From assembly GCF_042611095.1 (NCBI RefSeq), contig NZ_JBHFPV010000002.1:744001-808000 (forward strand): a DNA stretch of 64,000 bases, given 5' to 3'. This document shows, piece after piece, positions 9,648 to 18,051 of this stretch (position 1 is its first letter; each line of letters opens with the position of its first letter). Origin of the DNA: Meishania litoralis (lineage in GTDB: Bacteria; Bacteroidota; Bacteroidia; Flavobacteriales; Flavobacteriaceae). Position numbers and translations under genes: made by a program. Below the pieces are notes generated by a model. The model worked only from the letters and a program-made list of their open reading frames with translations. It was not told the origin of the DNA and made no database searches.

Positions 9648-10095
9648 ATGGTAGAACTAGATTTACTAGTTAAAAAGTTTCAGTCAAAAAATATTGCCGC
9701 CTTAGAACGGCTACATACAATGTATGCAGAAAATATCTGTGGGGTGATCAATACTATCGTGCGTAATGATGCGCTTGCCCAAGAAATCCGTCAAGATGTA
9801 TTCATTAAAATTTGGAACAATGCCGAAACCTATAGCCCCTCCAAAGGTCGATTTTTTTACGTGGATTTTGAACATCGCTCGTAGCGCCGCAATCGACGAA
9901 GTGCGCTCAAAATCCTATAAGAACAACAAACAAAACTTATCGGCGGATTACTTCGTAGGTGTAGTTGAACATGGTCGTTCGGCCGAAAGCAATGTTGATG
10001 CCATCGGCCTTAAAAAGTTGGTCAAAACCCTTAAAGAACTGCATTCAGTGACGCCTATAAATCTTTTGTTCGTCGATGGAACTTCAAGGCTTTGA
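9648..10095 (+). pseudogene. ECF-type sigma-70 factor, frameshifted and 3'-truncated
   Basis: From ATG 9648 the frame reads as sigma-70 region 2 (LERLHTMYAENICGVINTIV, then QEIRQDVFIKIW) up to SPSKGRFF. A run of seven T (9851-9857) then shifts the frame. With six T the protein would continue as FFTWILNIARSAAIDEVRSK, the classic end of region 2. The shifted frame runs into LKKLVKTLKEL and then stops inside the 3' end of the opposite-strand VOC gene. Region 4 (the -35-binding HTH) and the anti-sigma gene that usually follows are absent. Two independent lesions argue for a true pseudogene over a sequencing error. Confidence 0.8.
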
Positions 10096-11110
10096 CCAAA
10101 ATCTTTGGAAGTGGTTTGAAAGGATTTCTATTTTTAAGATTGATATATAATCCTAATTTTTTATGTATCGGTACTTTGTGGGTTTCAACGAACTCTATCA
10201 AAGTTCCATCGGGGTCTTCAACATAGGCAAATCGGCCAGCGGCCTCGCCCATATCAAAACTATCGGCACTATCGACCGTAAATTCATAGCCCAAAGACTT
10301 GGCTTCTTGGCGAAGCACGTTCATTCCGTTCACATCAAAACATAAATGTATATATCCAAGGTCGCCCCATAGACGATCTTTATAAATTTTATGGGGTGTT
10401 CGGTCCAAAACTTGTAAAAGTTCGATTTGTGAAGGTCCGTAAAGTTCTCCAAACCCACCGATCTGTCTTGCCGGATGTTTAAGAAGTACCCTTCGAAATT
10501 GATTTCCTCCGCCAGGTAGTCTTTCAAAATCGGCGAACACGCCTGTTTGGTCGCTTATCAGAGTTTCATAACCCAAGAACCCTTGATAAAACCTTAATGC
10601 TTTTCGCATATCGGAAACGCCGATAATTGACCCCGAAACACCGCCCGAGCAAGATTTCGTGGCCGTAAAGCAATAATCATCCTTGACCACTTGAACTAGA
10701 TTGCCCCAAGAATCGGAAAAAAAGAAATGCGACTTCCCGTTTTTCGACAAGTGATTTATGCCTTGTTCTTGAAGCTTGGCATATACTTTATCGATAGAAT
10801 GAGATCGTATCTTAAGAACGTTAATTCCCAAATCACCTAATAACAGGGATGTTTTTGATGGCTCGGAAACTCTACTGCGATATTCCCAGATTTCCAGTCC
10901 CCCGCCCCCGACCATGTTCAAAGCCAATATTGCGTAACGCTCATGAGCTACGCCATCGGTATAACGGGTCATTAAACTGGCCGTTGCCACATCTTCAAAA
11001 ACAAGTATGTCAAAACCTAGGTTTTTTCGATACCAATTGAAGACTTGCTTGGCGTCTTTCACGCCAATACCCACCTGTTGTATGCCATTGATGATTTTTA
11101 CCTTTTTCAA
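10055..11110 (-). CDS. Two-domain VOC (glyoxalase/dioxygenase fold) protein
   Basis: A 351-residue protein built from two vicinal-oxygen-chelate modules: residues about 6-130 (INGIQQVGIGVKDAKQVFNWY) and about 150-310 (SIIGVSDMRKALRFYQGFLG, then EDPDGTLIEFVETH). The pattern of bab-bbb halves and the final EDPDG-LIE motif are typical of metal-dependent lyases or dioxygenases. Metal ligands can be guessed (His/Glu in GYIHLCFDV and LIEFVE) but not the substrate. It is the second gene of a pair: its ATG lies 2 nt after the GT2 stop. Its 3' end overlaps the dead sigma factor gene. Confidence 0.8.
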   Translation of the reverse strand: MKKVKIINGIQQVGIGVKDAKQVFNWYRKNLGFDILVFEDVATASLMTRYTDGVAHERYAILALNMVGGGGLEIWEYRSRVSEPSKTSLLLGDLGINVLKIRSHSIDKVYAKLQEQGINHLSKNGKSHFFFSDSWGNLVQVVKDDYCFTATKSCSGGVSGSIIGVSDMRKALRFYQGFLGYETLISDQTGVFADFERLPGGGNQFRRVLLKHPARQIGGFGELYGPSQIELLQVLDRTPHKIYKDRLWGDLGYIHLCFDVNGMNVLRQEAKSLGYEFTVDSADSFDMGEAAGRFAYVEDPDGTLIEFVETHKVPIHKKLGLYINLKNRNPFKPLPKILVKALKFHRRTKDL

Positions 11111-11112
11111 AA

Positions 11113-11820
11113 TCAGGACGGATTTTGATAGGGAGTTCGAATCAGTTTGCCGTAAAGCGATTTCAGCTTGTGCGGTGGATATCCAAATTTGAACAAGATT
11201 ACGAGCAAGAGATTAGATAGATTGACCCGAATATACGAATTATGAAGATATTTACGAGCCGAGACGATCAAGTCGTTCTTTATGATCGTATATCTTACCT
11301 TATGCTTTTTCATCCTTTGAAAAAACTCAAAATCCTCCATAACGATTTGATTTTCGTCAAATCGCCCCAAACGTTCAAAAACTGGTTTTTTGATAAAGAG
11401 ACATTGGTCGCCTCCGCCGGTAAAAAATCCATCTCTGGCCGTGAACAGTGCATTTATTTTAAGCAGTAAACTATTACTGTCAAATCGATAAGAAAAAAAG
11501 CCGGCATCATATCCCTTGTTCATAACATTCGCTATATCAGTCAAAAATGTCTCAGGAGGAATGACATCGGCATGCAAAAAAACAAGAATTCCGCCTTTTG
11601 CGGCATTCGCCCCGCTGTTCATTTGAAATGCCCTGCCCTGGCCTTTACATCTCAAAAAATTCGCAAATGAAGGCTTCCTGACATCAATCTGGCCATCATC
11701 GGTTGCTTCTGAAAACGCCACGATTACTTCAGCATTTTTAATGTTCGATTTTTCCAAATACCCCAAGAGCCTTTCTAAATTTTTCTTTTCGTTATGTGCT
11801 GGAATAATTATGGAAACCAT
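11113..11820 (-). CDS. GT2 glycosyltransferase (TIGR04283-like)
   Basis: A 235-residue GT-A fold transferase. I start at ATG 11820 because MVSIIIPAHNEKKN is the family N-terminus; a 20-residue upstream extension is possible but lacks support. Motifs: PAHNE (nucleotide-sugar binding), GQGRAFQMNSGA and FLHADVIPP (the DxD-like region), GGGDQCLFIKK, and MEDFEFFQRMKKH (catalytic-base region). This pattern fits the TIGR04283 family, linked in the literature to arsenosugar-type or radical-SAM-associated pathways; no such partner is seen here, so the role is open. It is the first gene of a pair with the VOC protein. Confidence 0.85.
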   Translation of the reverse strand: MVSIIIPAHNEKKNLERLLGYLEKSNIKNAEVIVAFSEATDDGQIDVRKPSFANFLRCKGQGRAFQMNSGANAAKGGILVFLHADVIPPETFLTDIANVMNKGYDAGFFSYRFDSNSLLLKINALFTARDGFFTGGGDQCLFIKKPVFERLGRFDENQIVMEDFEFFQRMKKHKVRYTIIKNDLIVSARKYLHNSYIRVNLSNLLLVILFKFGYPPHKLKSLYGKLIRTPYQNPS

Positions 11821-11909
11821 TGTACAAAAGTAAGCCTGTCTTTCTTGAAAATTACTTGGAACGTATTTTTTGACCAACAATGCGCCCCTTATATACGTAA
11901 ATTTACAGG

Positions 11910-11941
11910 AAAGGTTTGGTTCTTTTGACGACCAAACCTTT
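11910..11941. promoter_or_regulatory. Perfect 11-bp inverted repeat in a divergent intergenic region
   Basis: AAAGGTTTGGT (11910-11920) and ACCAAACCTTT (11931-11941) are perfect complements around a 10-nt spacer. The repeat sits between the GT2 gene (minus) and the DUF547 gene (plus), 44 nt before the latter's ATG. Its place between divergent starts suits an operator; it could also be a leader hairpin. No T-run follows, so terminator function is unlikely. Confidence 0.5.
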
Positions 11942-11985
11942 GGACACCATTTTTCGTATGTAGTGAAAAGCTAAATAGAAGTCGC

Positions 11986-12771
11986 ATGCAAACCATAGGT
12001 CTGAAACTTAACCGCCTAATCTGTGTTTTTCTGCTGATAACATTGAATTCAAATGCTCAGAGTACCAGCAAAGAACTTGATTTAAATGAACTTTCAGAGG
12101 CGTTTCTCGTGAATATCAAAAATGGTGCAAGCACCAATGAAATCAGGGAGAAAATTTATGGCCTCTCGCTCGAGGATATTGTAAATGGACTCTCTACCGA
12201 CGACAAGAAATTAGCGTTCTGGGTGAATGTCTACAACGCCTATATTCAGGTCATACTTTCTGAGAACCCGAAGCTTTATGATGATAAAAGAAGCTTTTTT
12301 AAAAAAGAACAGCTTCCTATTGCGGGCAGAATGATTTCCTTTGAAAAAATCGAACATGGCATCATTCGAAAATCGCAATGGCCTTTGGGGCTCGGTTTCG
12401 TTCGAAAATGGTTTCCCGATAGATTTGAAAGAAAACTGCGCGTAGACAAACGCGATCATCGCGTTCATTTCGCCCTGAACTGTGGCGCCAAAGACTGTCC
12501 GCCGGTCGCCATCTACGAAGCTCCTAGGCTAGATGACCAGTTTGATAGAGGCACTGAGCTTTATCTTAAAAGAACATCAAAATATAATGCTGAAAACAAC
12601 GAGGTTGCCGTCACCTCATTATTCAATTGGTTTAGAGGTGATTTTGGTTGCAAAAAGGGCATAAAGAAAATTTTAAAGCGACAAGAAATCATACCTACCA
12701 CAAAAAGAATCGATATCACCTACCAAAACTACGATTGGACCTTGGATCTCGACAATTGGATCGAGCTTTGA
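11986..12771 (+). CDS. Exported DUF547 protein
   Basis: A 261-residue protein with a signal peptide (FLLITLNSNAQS) and the DUF547 core: KLAFWVNVYNAYIQ near 75, RVHFALNCGAKDCPP near 160 with the conserved Cys/His positions, and a C-terminal LFNWFRGDFG. DUF547 has a papain-like/thioredoxin-neighbour arrangement of N, C and H residues, but its biochemical role is not settled. It is transcribed divergently from the GT2-VOC pair. Confidence 0.88.
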   Translation: MQTIGLKLNRLICVFLLITLNSNAQSTSKELDLNELSEAFLVNIKNGASTNEIREKIYGLSLEDIVNGLSTDDKKLAFWVNVYNAYIQVILSENPKLYDDKRSFFKKEQLPIAGRMISFEKIEHGIIRKSQWPLGLGFVRKWFPDRFERKLRVDKRDHRVHFALNCGAKDCPPVAIYEAPRLDDQFDRGTELYLKRTSKYNAENNEVAVTSLFNWFRGDFGCKKGIKKILKRQEIIPTTKRIDITYQNYDWTLDLDNWIEL

Positions 12772-13103
12772 TCATGGCAACCAAAAGAATGAGAGGGCAA
12801 TGGTCTAACTTGAAATAAATAGGTCGTCGTTTGAATGTTATATGGGCGGGCATTTACATTACTTCATGTTTCTTCACTACGACTTGCTTGCTACCAGAAT
12901 TCGGTATACTAAAATGGGCATTAAACCATAATTACCCGCCTAAAAGTCAAAAATCTCAGCACGATAGTCACTCAGGCCAAAAGTACTTTTATCTTCAAAA
13001 AGCGATAGAAAAAATGATTTTACAATACATGGCCCGATCCTATTTTGAGCACATAGTTTATCTCATATTTTAAGTTAAATTTGCAGTTCTAAACGACCTA
13101 CCC
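12772..13103. other. 332-nt intergenic region without a convincing gene
   Basis: A small frame at 12831-13073 exists but has no recognisable domain, an odd Cys/His-rich composition and no clear ribosome-binding context. The right end holds TAAATTTG at 13076-13083, a good -7 box just upstream of the LETM1-related gene. Confidence 0.5.
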
Positions 13104-14300
13104 ATGAACCCCTCAGGAGCCGGTTGGATCGATAAGTTCGGTTCGATCATAAAGGAGCAACAGGACACTTATCTTGATTTTCGGGACCTATACAATAGCA
13201 TGCGGAAAACGGGATTCGTTTATGGAATCAATACCAAGATTCCTGATTTCATATCACCGGAACACAGGCTGTCTGAAGACGAAAAAGCGAAAATCAACCT
13301 TCTTACATCGTTGTACTTCACTTTTAAGGGGAATACCGGCGACAATGATTTTCAGCATTTTCTAGAAAAAGTGCTGCAGTTCTATAAAGATCTTGAAGTC
13401 AACCATGTATCATTTCTGGGCAAACTCTTCACCGGCAATAAGAAATCTGTCCAGCTCGAAAAGCTTATCGATTCCAGGGTTTATTTGGATGACAATGTCA
13501 TCAGCAAGACATTCAACAGTATCATCACCAATTCGCTGCTCTTTATAGATGTTTTACTGTTCATACGTTATTTGAAAAATCAAAACGGTATACGTGATCA
13601 TGCCTACACGCTAGAGTACCTGGCCATTAATATTACCTATCATGCCCTAAATTCGAAGGAAAAGAATAAAAACGATGAAAGATTGGCGCAACTGTTCGCC
13701 TCTTCATTGACTTTTATTGATAGCAGCGCTGAAAACTTCGATGGCTCATATCGAGAAAAGCTATTCGACAATTCCACCTCTGATTCAGAGAATAGGTATT
13801 TTTTGGATGTAGCTTGCTTAACCGTGTGGGAAGACCATACATTGGAGTACAAAGAATCAGAATTTATTTTCGGAATCGGAAAGGATCTGGGTTTTGATGA
13901 CGATCAAATTGCCGGGTCATTGGAAGAGGTTACCTGGTTTTTCAATAAAAATTCGGATACAATACCGTTTTTGAAAGACACCAATTTGGCCGTTCAGTTT
14001 TATGATAGCATGTCGAAAATTGTCAATAAACTGATCATTCGAAATAGCAAAAGGCTGCAAAAAGAGCTTGCCGAGAGCAAGGAGTTGGTGGCACTTATTT
14101 CAAAATCGACCGTCAAAGACTTAACACCAGAGGAAAAGAAAAAAGTGCAAAATCAGCTTTTGGATATCTTCAAGAGCATACCTTCGTTGGCAATTTTTAT
14201 GCTCCCTGGCGGGGCCGTTCTGCTTCCTATTTTTATCAAATTGATTCCTAAATTGTTGCCTTCGTCCTTTGATGATAACCGAATCGATAAAGACGAATGA
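13104..14300 (+). CDS. LETM1-related biofilm-associated protein
   Basis: A 398-residue, mostly helical, charged protein. The last 50 residues carry the LETM1-like block KKKVQNQLLDIFKSIPSLAIFMLPGG followed by a hydrophobic segment VLLPIFIKLIPKLLP. This is the same signature that gives mitochondrial LETM1 its membrane-anchoring region. Flavobacterial proteins of this length and ending are annotated as LETM1-related biofilm-associated proteins; the mechanism is not known. The N-terminus (MNPSGAGWIDKF) is a typical start for the family. A TAAATTTG -7 box lies 21 nt before the ATG. The gene converges on the LytTR regulator. Confidence 0.75.
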   Translation: MNPSGAGWIDKFGSIIKEQQDTYLDFRDLYNSMRKTGFVYGINTKIPDFISPEHRLSEDEKAKINLLTSLYFTFKGNTGDNDFQHFLEKVLQFYKDLEVNHVSFLGKLFTGNKKSVQLEKLIDSRVYLDDNVISKTFNSIITNSLLFIDVLLFIRYLKNQNGIRDHAYTLEYLAINITYHALNSKEKNKNDERLAQLFASSLTFIDSSAENFDGSYREKLFDNSTSDSENRYFLDVACLTVWEDHTLEYKESEFIFGIGKDLGFDDDQIAGSLEEVTWFFNKNSDTIPFLKDTNLAVQFYDSMSKIVNKLIIRNSKRLQKELAESKELVALISKSTVKDLTPEEKKKVQNQLLDIFKSIPSLAIFMLPGGAVLLPIFIKLIPKLLPSSFDDNRIDKDE

Positions 14301-14353
14301 TTTTGCCCTATATTATCATTATAAGAAAAATCTATTGCCATACTTTATTTTCT

Positions 14354-14375
14354 GTTATTCAATTATTTGAATAAC
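14354..14375. terminator. AT-rich palindrome between convergent genes
   Basis: GTTATTCAA (14354-14362) and TTGAATAAC (14367-14375) form a perfect 9-bp inverted repeat directly at the stop codon of the LytTR gene and 54 nt after the LETM1-related gene. A bidirectional terminator is plausible, though the stem is AT-rich. Confidence 0.4.
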
Positions 14376-14376
14376 G

Positions 14377-15132
14377 TTAGTCCAACCATAACTTGAAATC
14401 TTTTACGCGCTCCCTACTTACGATGATTTCCTGATCTGAAAACCGATTTAATTTGATTTGAAGCCGAGAATTCGTATAGGAAATGATATCCTTCACATGG
14501 TCGATGTTCACATAGAACTTACGGCTCACGCGAAAGAAAATCTTGGGTTCGAGTTCTGATTCTAGATTTTCCAAAGTAGTTTCCAAAAGATAATTTCTAC
14601 CATCGATGGTAGCGGCATAGGTGCCTTTGTTCTCACTGTAAAAACATTCGACCTCTTCCGCATTTATAATCTTTAGGTGCTGCCCTACTCTTGCGGTAAA
14701 TCTTTTTTTGTATTCACGCTCCAATGGATTGACCAATAACTTTTTGATATCCTCAAAATCCAAGGTCAATTTTTGTCCAACTGGTTTTAGACCGGTATAT
14801 TTTTTCATCGCCGCCTCTAGCTCTTCATCGTCGATTGGTTTCAATAAATAATCGATACTGTTCAGTTTGAATGCCTGAAGCGCATATTCATCATAGGCGG
14901 TCGTGAATATTATAGCACTCTTTACCTCGACATTTTCAAAGATTTCAAAAGATAGTCCGTCGGATAGCTGAATATCCAAAAAAATAAGATCGGGATGCGG
15001 ATTGTTCTGAAACCATTCTATGGACTCACGAACCGAGTGCAACATTACGGAAACATCGACATTCAATGCCGCCAATAGCCTTGCCAATCGTCTTGCGGCA
15101 GGTTTTTCGTCTTCAATTATTATTACGTTCAT
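14377..15132 (-). CDS. LytTR-family response regulator
   Basis: A 251-residue cytoplasmic regulator. Start at ATG 15132 (MNVIIIEDEKPAARRL) places the acidic pocket ED at the normal position; LIFLDIQLSDG carries the phospho-acceptor Asp, TTAYDEYALQAF the Thr and SIDYLLKPID the Lys. Residues about 150-250 are a LytTR DNA-binding domain (FYSENKGTYAATIDGRNYL, then FFRVSRKFYVNIDHV). It is the last gene of the kinase/2TM operon and the natural partner of the LytS-like kinase at 16718-18043. Confidence 0.92.
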   Translation of the reverse strand: MNVIIIEDEKPAARRLARLLAALNVDVSVMLHSVRESIEWFQNNPHPDLIFLDIQLSDGLSFEIFENVEVKSAIIFTTAYDEYALQAFKLNSIDYLLKPIDDEELEAAMKKYTGLKPVGQKLTLDFEDIKKLLVNPLEREYKKRFTARVGQHLKIINAEEVECFYSENKGTYAATIDGRNYLLETTLENLESELEPKIFFRVSRKFYVNIDHVKDIISYTNSRLQIKLNRFSDQEIIVSRERVKDFKLWLD

Positions 15133-15192
15133 TTGGTCAAATAATAGTAATGGTGCCCGTCGTATATCATTCTCACTTTCAGGCATCTTTGA

Positions 15193-15579
15193 TTATTCAT
15201 ATTTTTCAGGGTCTGATTTCTCTTTATCGATATATTTCTGGATCTGTCGCGCTTCCCAATCCTTTAAAAATCGGGGCTTTAGTTCTTTGAGCGGTCTTGC
15301 ACCGAACCTAAAGACATACACGGCATGAACCAACAGGCCGATACCCCATAATGCGGGGGTGGAAACAACATGCCATTGAAACCAATCAAAAAATCCCGTG
15401 TCGTTTACACCCTTATCGGTCAAGAAATCAAATGCCCGATAGTTGGCAAACAACAGCAACAGGTTGATGACGAGATAAACTTTAAGATGTCGATGGAATT
15501 TTTTGATCGCATCTACCCTTTTTTGCGCCCGGACCAATTTCTCGGTATGGTTCTTTTTCGTTTCCATGGCCATAATCAT
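15193..15579 (-). CDS. 2TM domain protein (copy 4)
   Basis: A 128-residue protein with a helical charged N-terminus (KLVRAQKRVDAIKKFHRHL), two membrane spans (VYLVINLLLLFANY and WGIGLLVHAVYVF) and the family-ending KDWEARQIQKYIDKE. This is the 2TM domain fused to LytS-type kinases in Flavobacteriia. Its ATG overlaps the stop of the preceding 2TM gene (ATGA), indicating tight coupling. ATGs at codons 3 and 5 are alternative starts. The function of free 2TM proteins is unknown; interaction with the kinase is a reasonable inference. Confidence 0.85.
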   Translation of the reverse strand: MIMAMETKKNHTEKLVRAQKRVDAIKKFHRHLKVYLVINLLLLFANYRAFDFLTDKGVNDTGFFDWFQWHVVSTPALWGIGLLVHAVYVFRFGARPLKELKPRFLKDWEARQIQKYIDKEKSDPEKYE

Positions 15580-15974
15580 CTAAATTTTTCGGCCTCTTTT
15601 TTTTCTTGTTCGATGTACTTTTGAATTTGCCGCCTTTCCCATTCTGTTCTAAAAAAAGGAAAGAAACCAAATACTTTCGAGGCATGAAAGCCCAGACCTA
15701 TGCCCCAGAAAAGCCATGACCCAAAGGTGCTAAAGTGCCACAAAGGCCCCATAAAACCTTCTCCGTAGTACGAGTTTCCTACGATCTTGATCATTAATAG
15801 CACTGTATTTATGGTCAAATAAATGGTTAGGTGTATATAAAACCCCTTTAGTTCTTTGACCTTTTTTATTGCCCGAGCCCTTCTTTCGGCTTTCGAAATA
15901 TTCTCGTCATACGAATCGATCTCGGCAACCACCTTTTGTTCATCTTCAAGTTTAGAAACACCTTTATTTTTCAT
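15576..15974 (-). CDS. 2TM domain protein (copy 3)
   Basis: A 132-residue protein with the longest N-terminal charged extension of the set (KLEDEQKVVAEIDSYDEN), then AIKKVKELKGFYIHL, two membrane segments (IYLTINTVLLMIKIV and WGIGLGFHASKVF) and the ending TEWERRQIQKYIEQEK. It lies 10 nt after copy 2 and overlaps copy 4 by 4 nt. Copies 2 and 3 are closest to each other in the loop between the spans. Confidence 0.85.
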   Translation of the reverse strand: MKNKGVSKLEDEQKVVAEIDSYDENISKAERRARAIKKVKELKGFYIHLTIYLTINTVLLMIKIVGNSYYGEGFMGPLWHFSTFGSWLFWGIGLGFHASKVFGFFPFFRTEWERRQIQKYIEQEKKEAEKFR

Positions 15975-15984
15975 CTAGACCTAT

Positions 15985-16323
15985 TTATCTGAACTTTTCG
16001 ACTTCTTTACTGTCTTGTTCCATATATTTCTTGATCTGCCTTTCTTCCCATTTTTTTCCGAAAATCGGATTCAACGAGAAAACCTTTACCGCATGAAACG
16101 CAAGGCCGACACCCCAAAAAACCCATACGGCAAAGGTTTCAAATTCAAGAAATCCTTCGCCAAAACTCTCACCGGAAAACATGTTTCTACTGATTTTCGA
16201 AATACTGATAAATAGATTTACCGTCAAATAAATGGCCATGTGCCAATAAAAACCCTTTAGTTCCTCCACCTTTTTTCTTGCGCGTCTTAATTTGGCCCTT
16301 TCACTGTTCTCCTCTATCTCCAT
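15985..16323 (-). CDS. 2TM domain protein (copy 2)
   Basis: A 112-residue protein: RARKKVEELKGFYWHM, span 1 (AIYLTVNLFISISKI), loop, span 2 (WGVGLAFHAVKVF), then GKKWEERQIKKYMEQD. Its start overlaps the end of copy 1 by 10 nt. Like its neighbours it lacks any enzymatic motif. Confidence 0.85.
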   Translation of the reverse strand: MEIEENSERAKLRRARKKVEELKGFYWHMAIYLTVNLFISISKISRNMFSGESFGEGFLEFETFAVWVFWGVGLAFHAVKVFSLNPIFGKKWEERQIKKYMEQDSKEVEKFR

Positions 16324-16616
16324 CGCTCGGTGTTTTTATCTCCGTTCATAAACTCCTTGATCTTTCTTTCCTCCCAACCTTTTCCGAAAAAAGGATTGTA
16401 GCTAAAGGCCTTTAGCCCTTGAAAGATCAACCCGATTCCCCAGCCGAATGCAGCCCACAGAAACCAAGCATATCTAAACGCATTGATGTAGTAGTTGGCC
16501 GCGGCCAAAAGACCGATTACCAAGACATATGCCAATAAACTGGTGTAGAATTTCTTTATGCCTTCGACCTTTTCCTTGGCCCTAAAATATTTATTCTCCT
16601 TGTCAGAATGTTCCAT
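16314..16616 (-). CDS. 2TM domain protein (copy 1)
   Basis: The shortest member, 100 residues: RAKEKVEGIKKFYTSLLAYV, first span VIGLLAAANYYI, second span WGIGLIFQGLKAF, and the ending GKGWEERKIKEFMNGD. It follows the kinase gene after about 100 nt on the minus strand, the only sizeable gap in the operon. Among the four free copies it resembles the kinase-fused module most closely in the loop and in WGIG. Confidence 0.85.
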   Translation of the reverse strand: MEHSDKENKYFRAKEKVEGIKKFYTSLLAYVLVIGLLAAANYYINAFRYAWFLWAAFGWGIGLIFQGLKAFSYNPFFGKGWEERKIKEFMNGDKNTERWR

Positions 16617-16717
16617 TTTGGTGGTTTTTATTTTAAATCAAATTTCCGCCAAAAGAAAGGCGTGAGAAATTCTTTATCACTGAACCGTCAATTTTGGAGG
16701 ACGAACTGTTCTGGAGA

Positions 16718-18043
16718 TCAAAAATTATCATCTTCCATATACTTACGGATTCGGCGCTCTTCCCATTTCTTGCCCCATAGCGGATTATAGCCAAAAGCTT
16801 CCATGCCATGGGCGCCCACTCCGATGCCCCATCCGACAATGGGGAACAATACCCATGGAAAGTCAGTGGTCTGATAGTTCAGATAGGCAAAAAAAGGAAT
16901 CACTATGCAATAGGCCAATAGATTGCCGTAAAACCCCTTTATCTGTTCGACCCGCTCTTTGGCCTTCTTGTATAGCTTTTCGTCGATGTATGCCTTTTGC
17001 GTTTTAAGCGAAGATACCTGCTTGGTCAATATCGGAATACGCACTTTAAAATCGGTAGAGGTCTTATCGATCGATACCATTCTATCGGTCAAAAGCTCGT
17101 ACCGTTGTTGAATGTTCTGAAGCCCGACACCGCTACTCTTCTTGACCACTTGCTTTTCTTGAAGATTGTTACCTACCACCAGCATACCGTCTTTCTCATA
17201 AACCCTTATATGCAATGGCCTATCTGAAGTCACCACGTTGTGCTTGACCGCATTTTCCAAAAGAAGCTGCAGTGAGAGTGGCACAATCTTGGCGTCGGAA
17301 GTATTGCTCTGTTCGGGAATATCAAAAACAATGCTGTCCTCAAACCTCATTTTCAACAATTTAACGTATGTTTTGGCAAATTGCAATTCTTCATCGACCG
17401 ACACCAGATCTTTGTTCTTCTGTTCAAGCACATATCGATAAACCTTTGACAGCGAGGTAGTAAATTTCTGGGCTTGATTCGGGTCTTCTTCTATTAGACT
17501 TGTTAGCACATTTAGGCTGTTGAAAAGAAAATGGGGGTCCAATTGGTTCTTTAGGGCATCGAACTTCGCCGATGCCGTACCAGCGATTATTTTCTGTTCT
17601 TTTACCTTACTCTCTTGTAGAGCTTTGTAAAAATGAAATGAATGAATGAACAATGAAATAATAATCGCGATCACAATGAAAATCAGATACTCTGATCTCT
17701 CCTCATTTTGCCAAAAATAGTCTACAGAATTACCGTAATATCCAACAATAAGAACCATACGGGCCAAGCCATAGGCTAAAACGGTTATAATGATAGACCC
17801 AAGCGACCCTATTATTAAGCGTTTATTAGGATGCGACTCCCACGAGAATTTTTTTGAAATGAACTCCTCATAGTAAAAGTTGATTATTGTCAAAAATAGG
17901 GCTATGACAAAAACAATTATGGCGTATTCCAGCTGTTCTCCCCAATCGATGTCTTTCTCCCAATTAATGAGTCTATCGGCAATTATAATTGCCAATGCAA
18001 TCAAGGTCGCATATTTGAATATTTTTCGTACCCTCCTTATCAT
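16718..18043 (-). CDS. LytS-like sensor histidine kinase with C-terminal 2TM module
   Basis: A 441-residue kinase. Four N-terminal membrane segments (about residues 10-30, 40-60, 80-105, 120-140) precede a His_kinase domain with LDPHFLFNSLNVL (phospho-acceptor His, about 170) and an ATPase region with LQLLLENAVKHNV (N box) and GVGLQNIQQRYELL. After the kinase, residues about 355-441 form a complete 2TM module (KERVEQIKGFYGNLLAY ending KKWEERRIRKYMED). The usual order is sensing membrane domain then kinase, so a second membrane module after the ATPase domain is notable. It should phosphorylate the LytTR regulator at 14377-15132. Confidence 0.9.
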   Translation of the reverse strand: MIRRVRKIFKYATLIALAIIIADRLINWEKDIDWGEQLEYAIIVFVIALFLTIINFYYEEFISKKFSWESHPNKRLIIGSLGSIIITVLAYGLARMVLIVGYYGNSVDYFWQNEERSEYLIFIVIAIIISLFIHSFHFYKALQESKVKEQKIIAGTASAKFDALKNQLDPHFLFNSLNVLTSLIEEDPNQAQKFTTSLSKVYRYVLEQKNKDLVSVDEELQFAKTYVKLLKMRFEDSIVFDIPEQSNTSDAKIVPLSLQLLLENAVKHNVVTSDRPLHIRVYEKDGMLVVGNNLQEKQVVKKSSGVGLQNIQQRYELLTDRMVSIDKTSTDFKVRIPILTKQVSSLKTQKAYIDEKLYKKAKERVEQIKGFYGNLLAYCIVIPFFAYLNYQTTDFPWVLFPIVGWGIGVGAHGMEAFGYNPLWGKKWEERRIRKYMEDDNF

Positions 18044-18051
18044 TGATTGAC

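Noticed and set aside
12831..13073. 80-residue open frame between DUF547 and LETM1-related genes
   Set aside because: No domain, signal or ribosome-site support, and it overlaps the promoter region of the next gene; listed only as an intergenic stretch.
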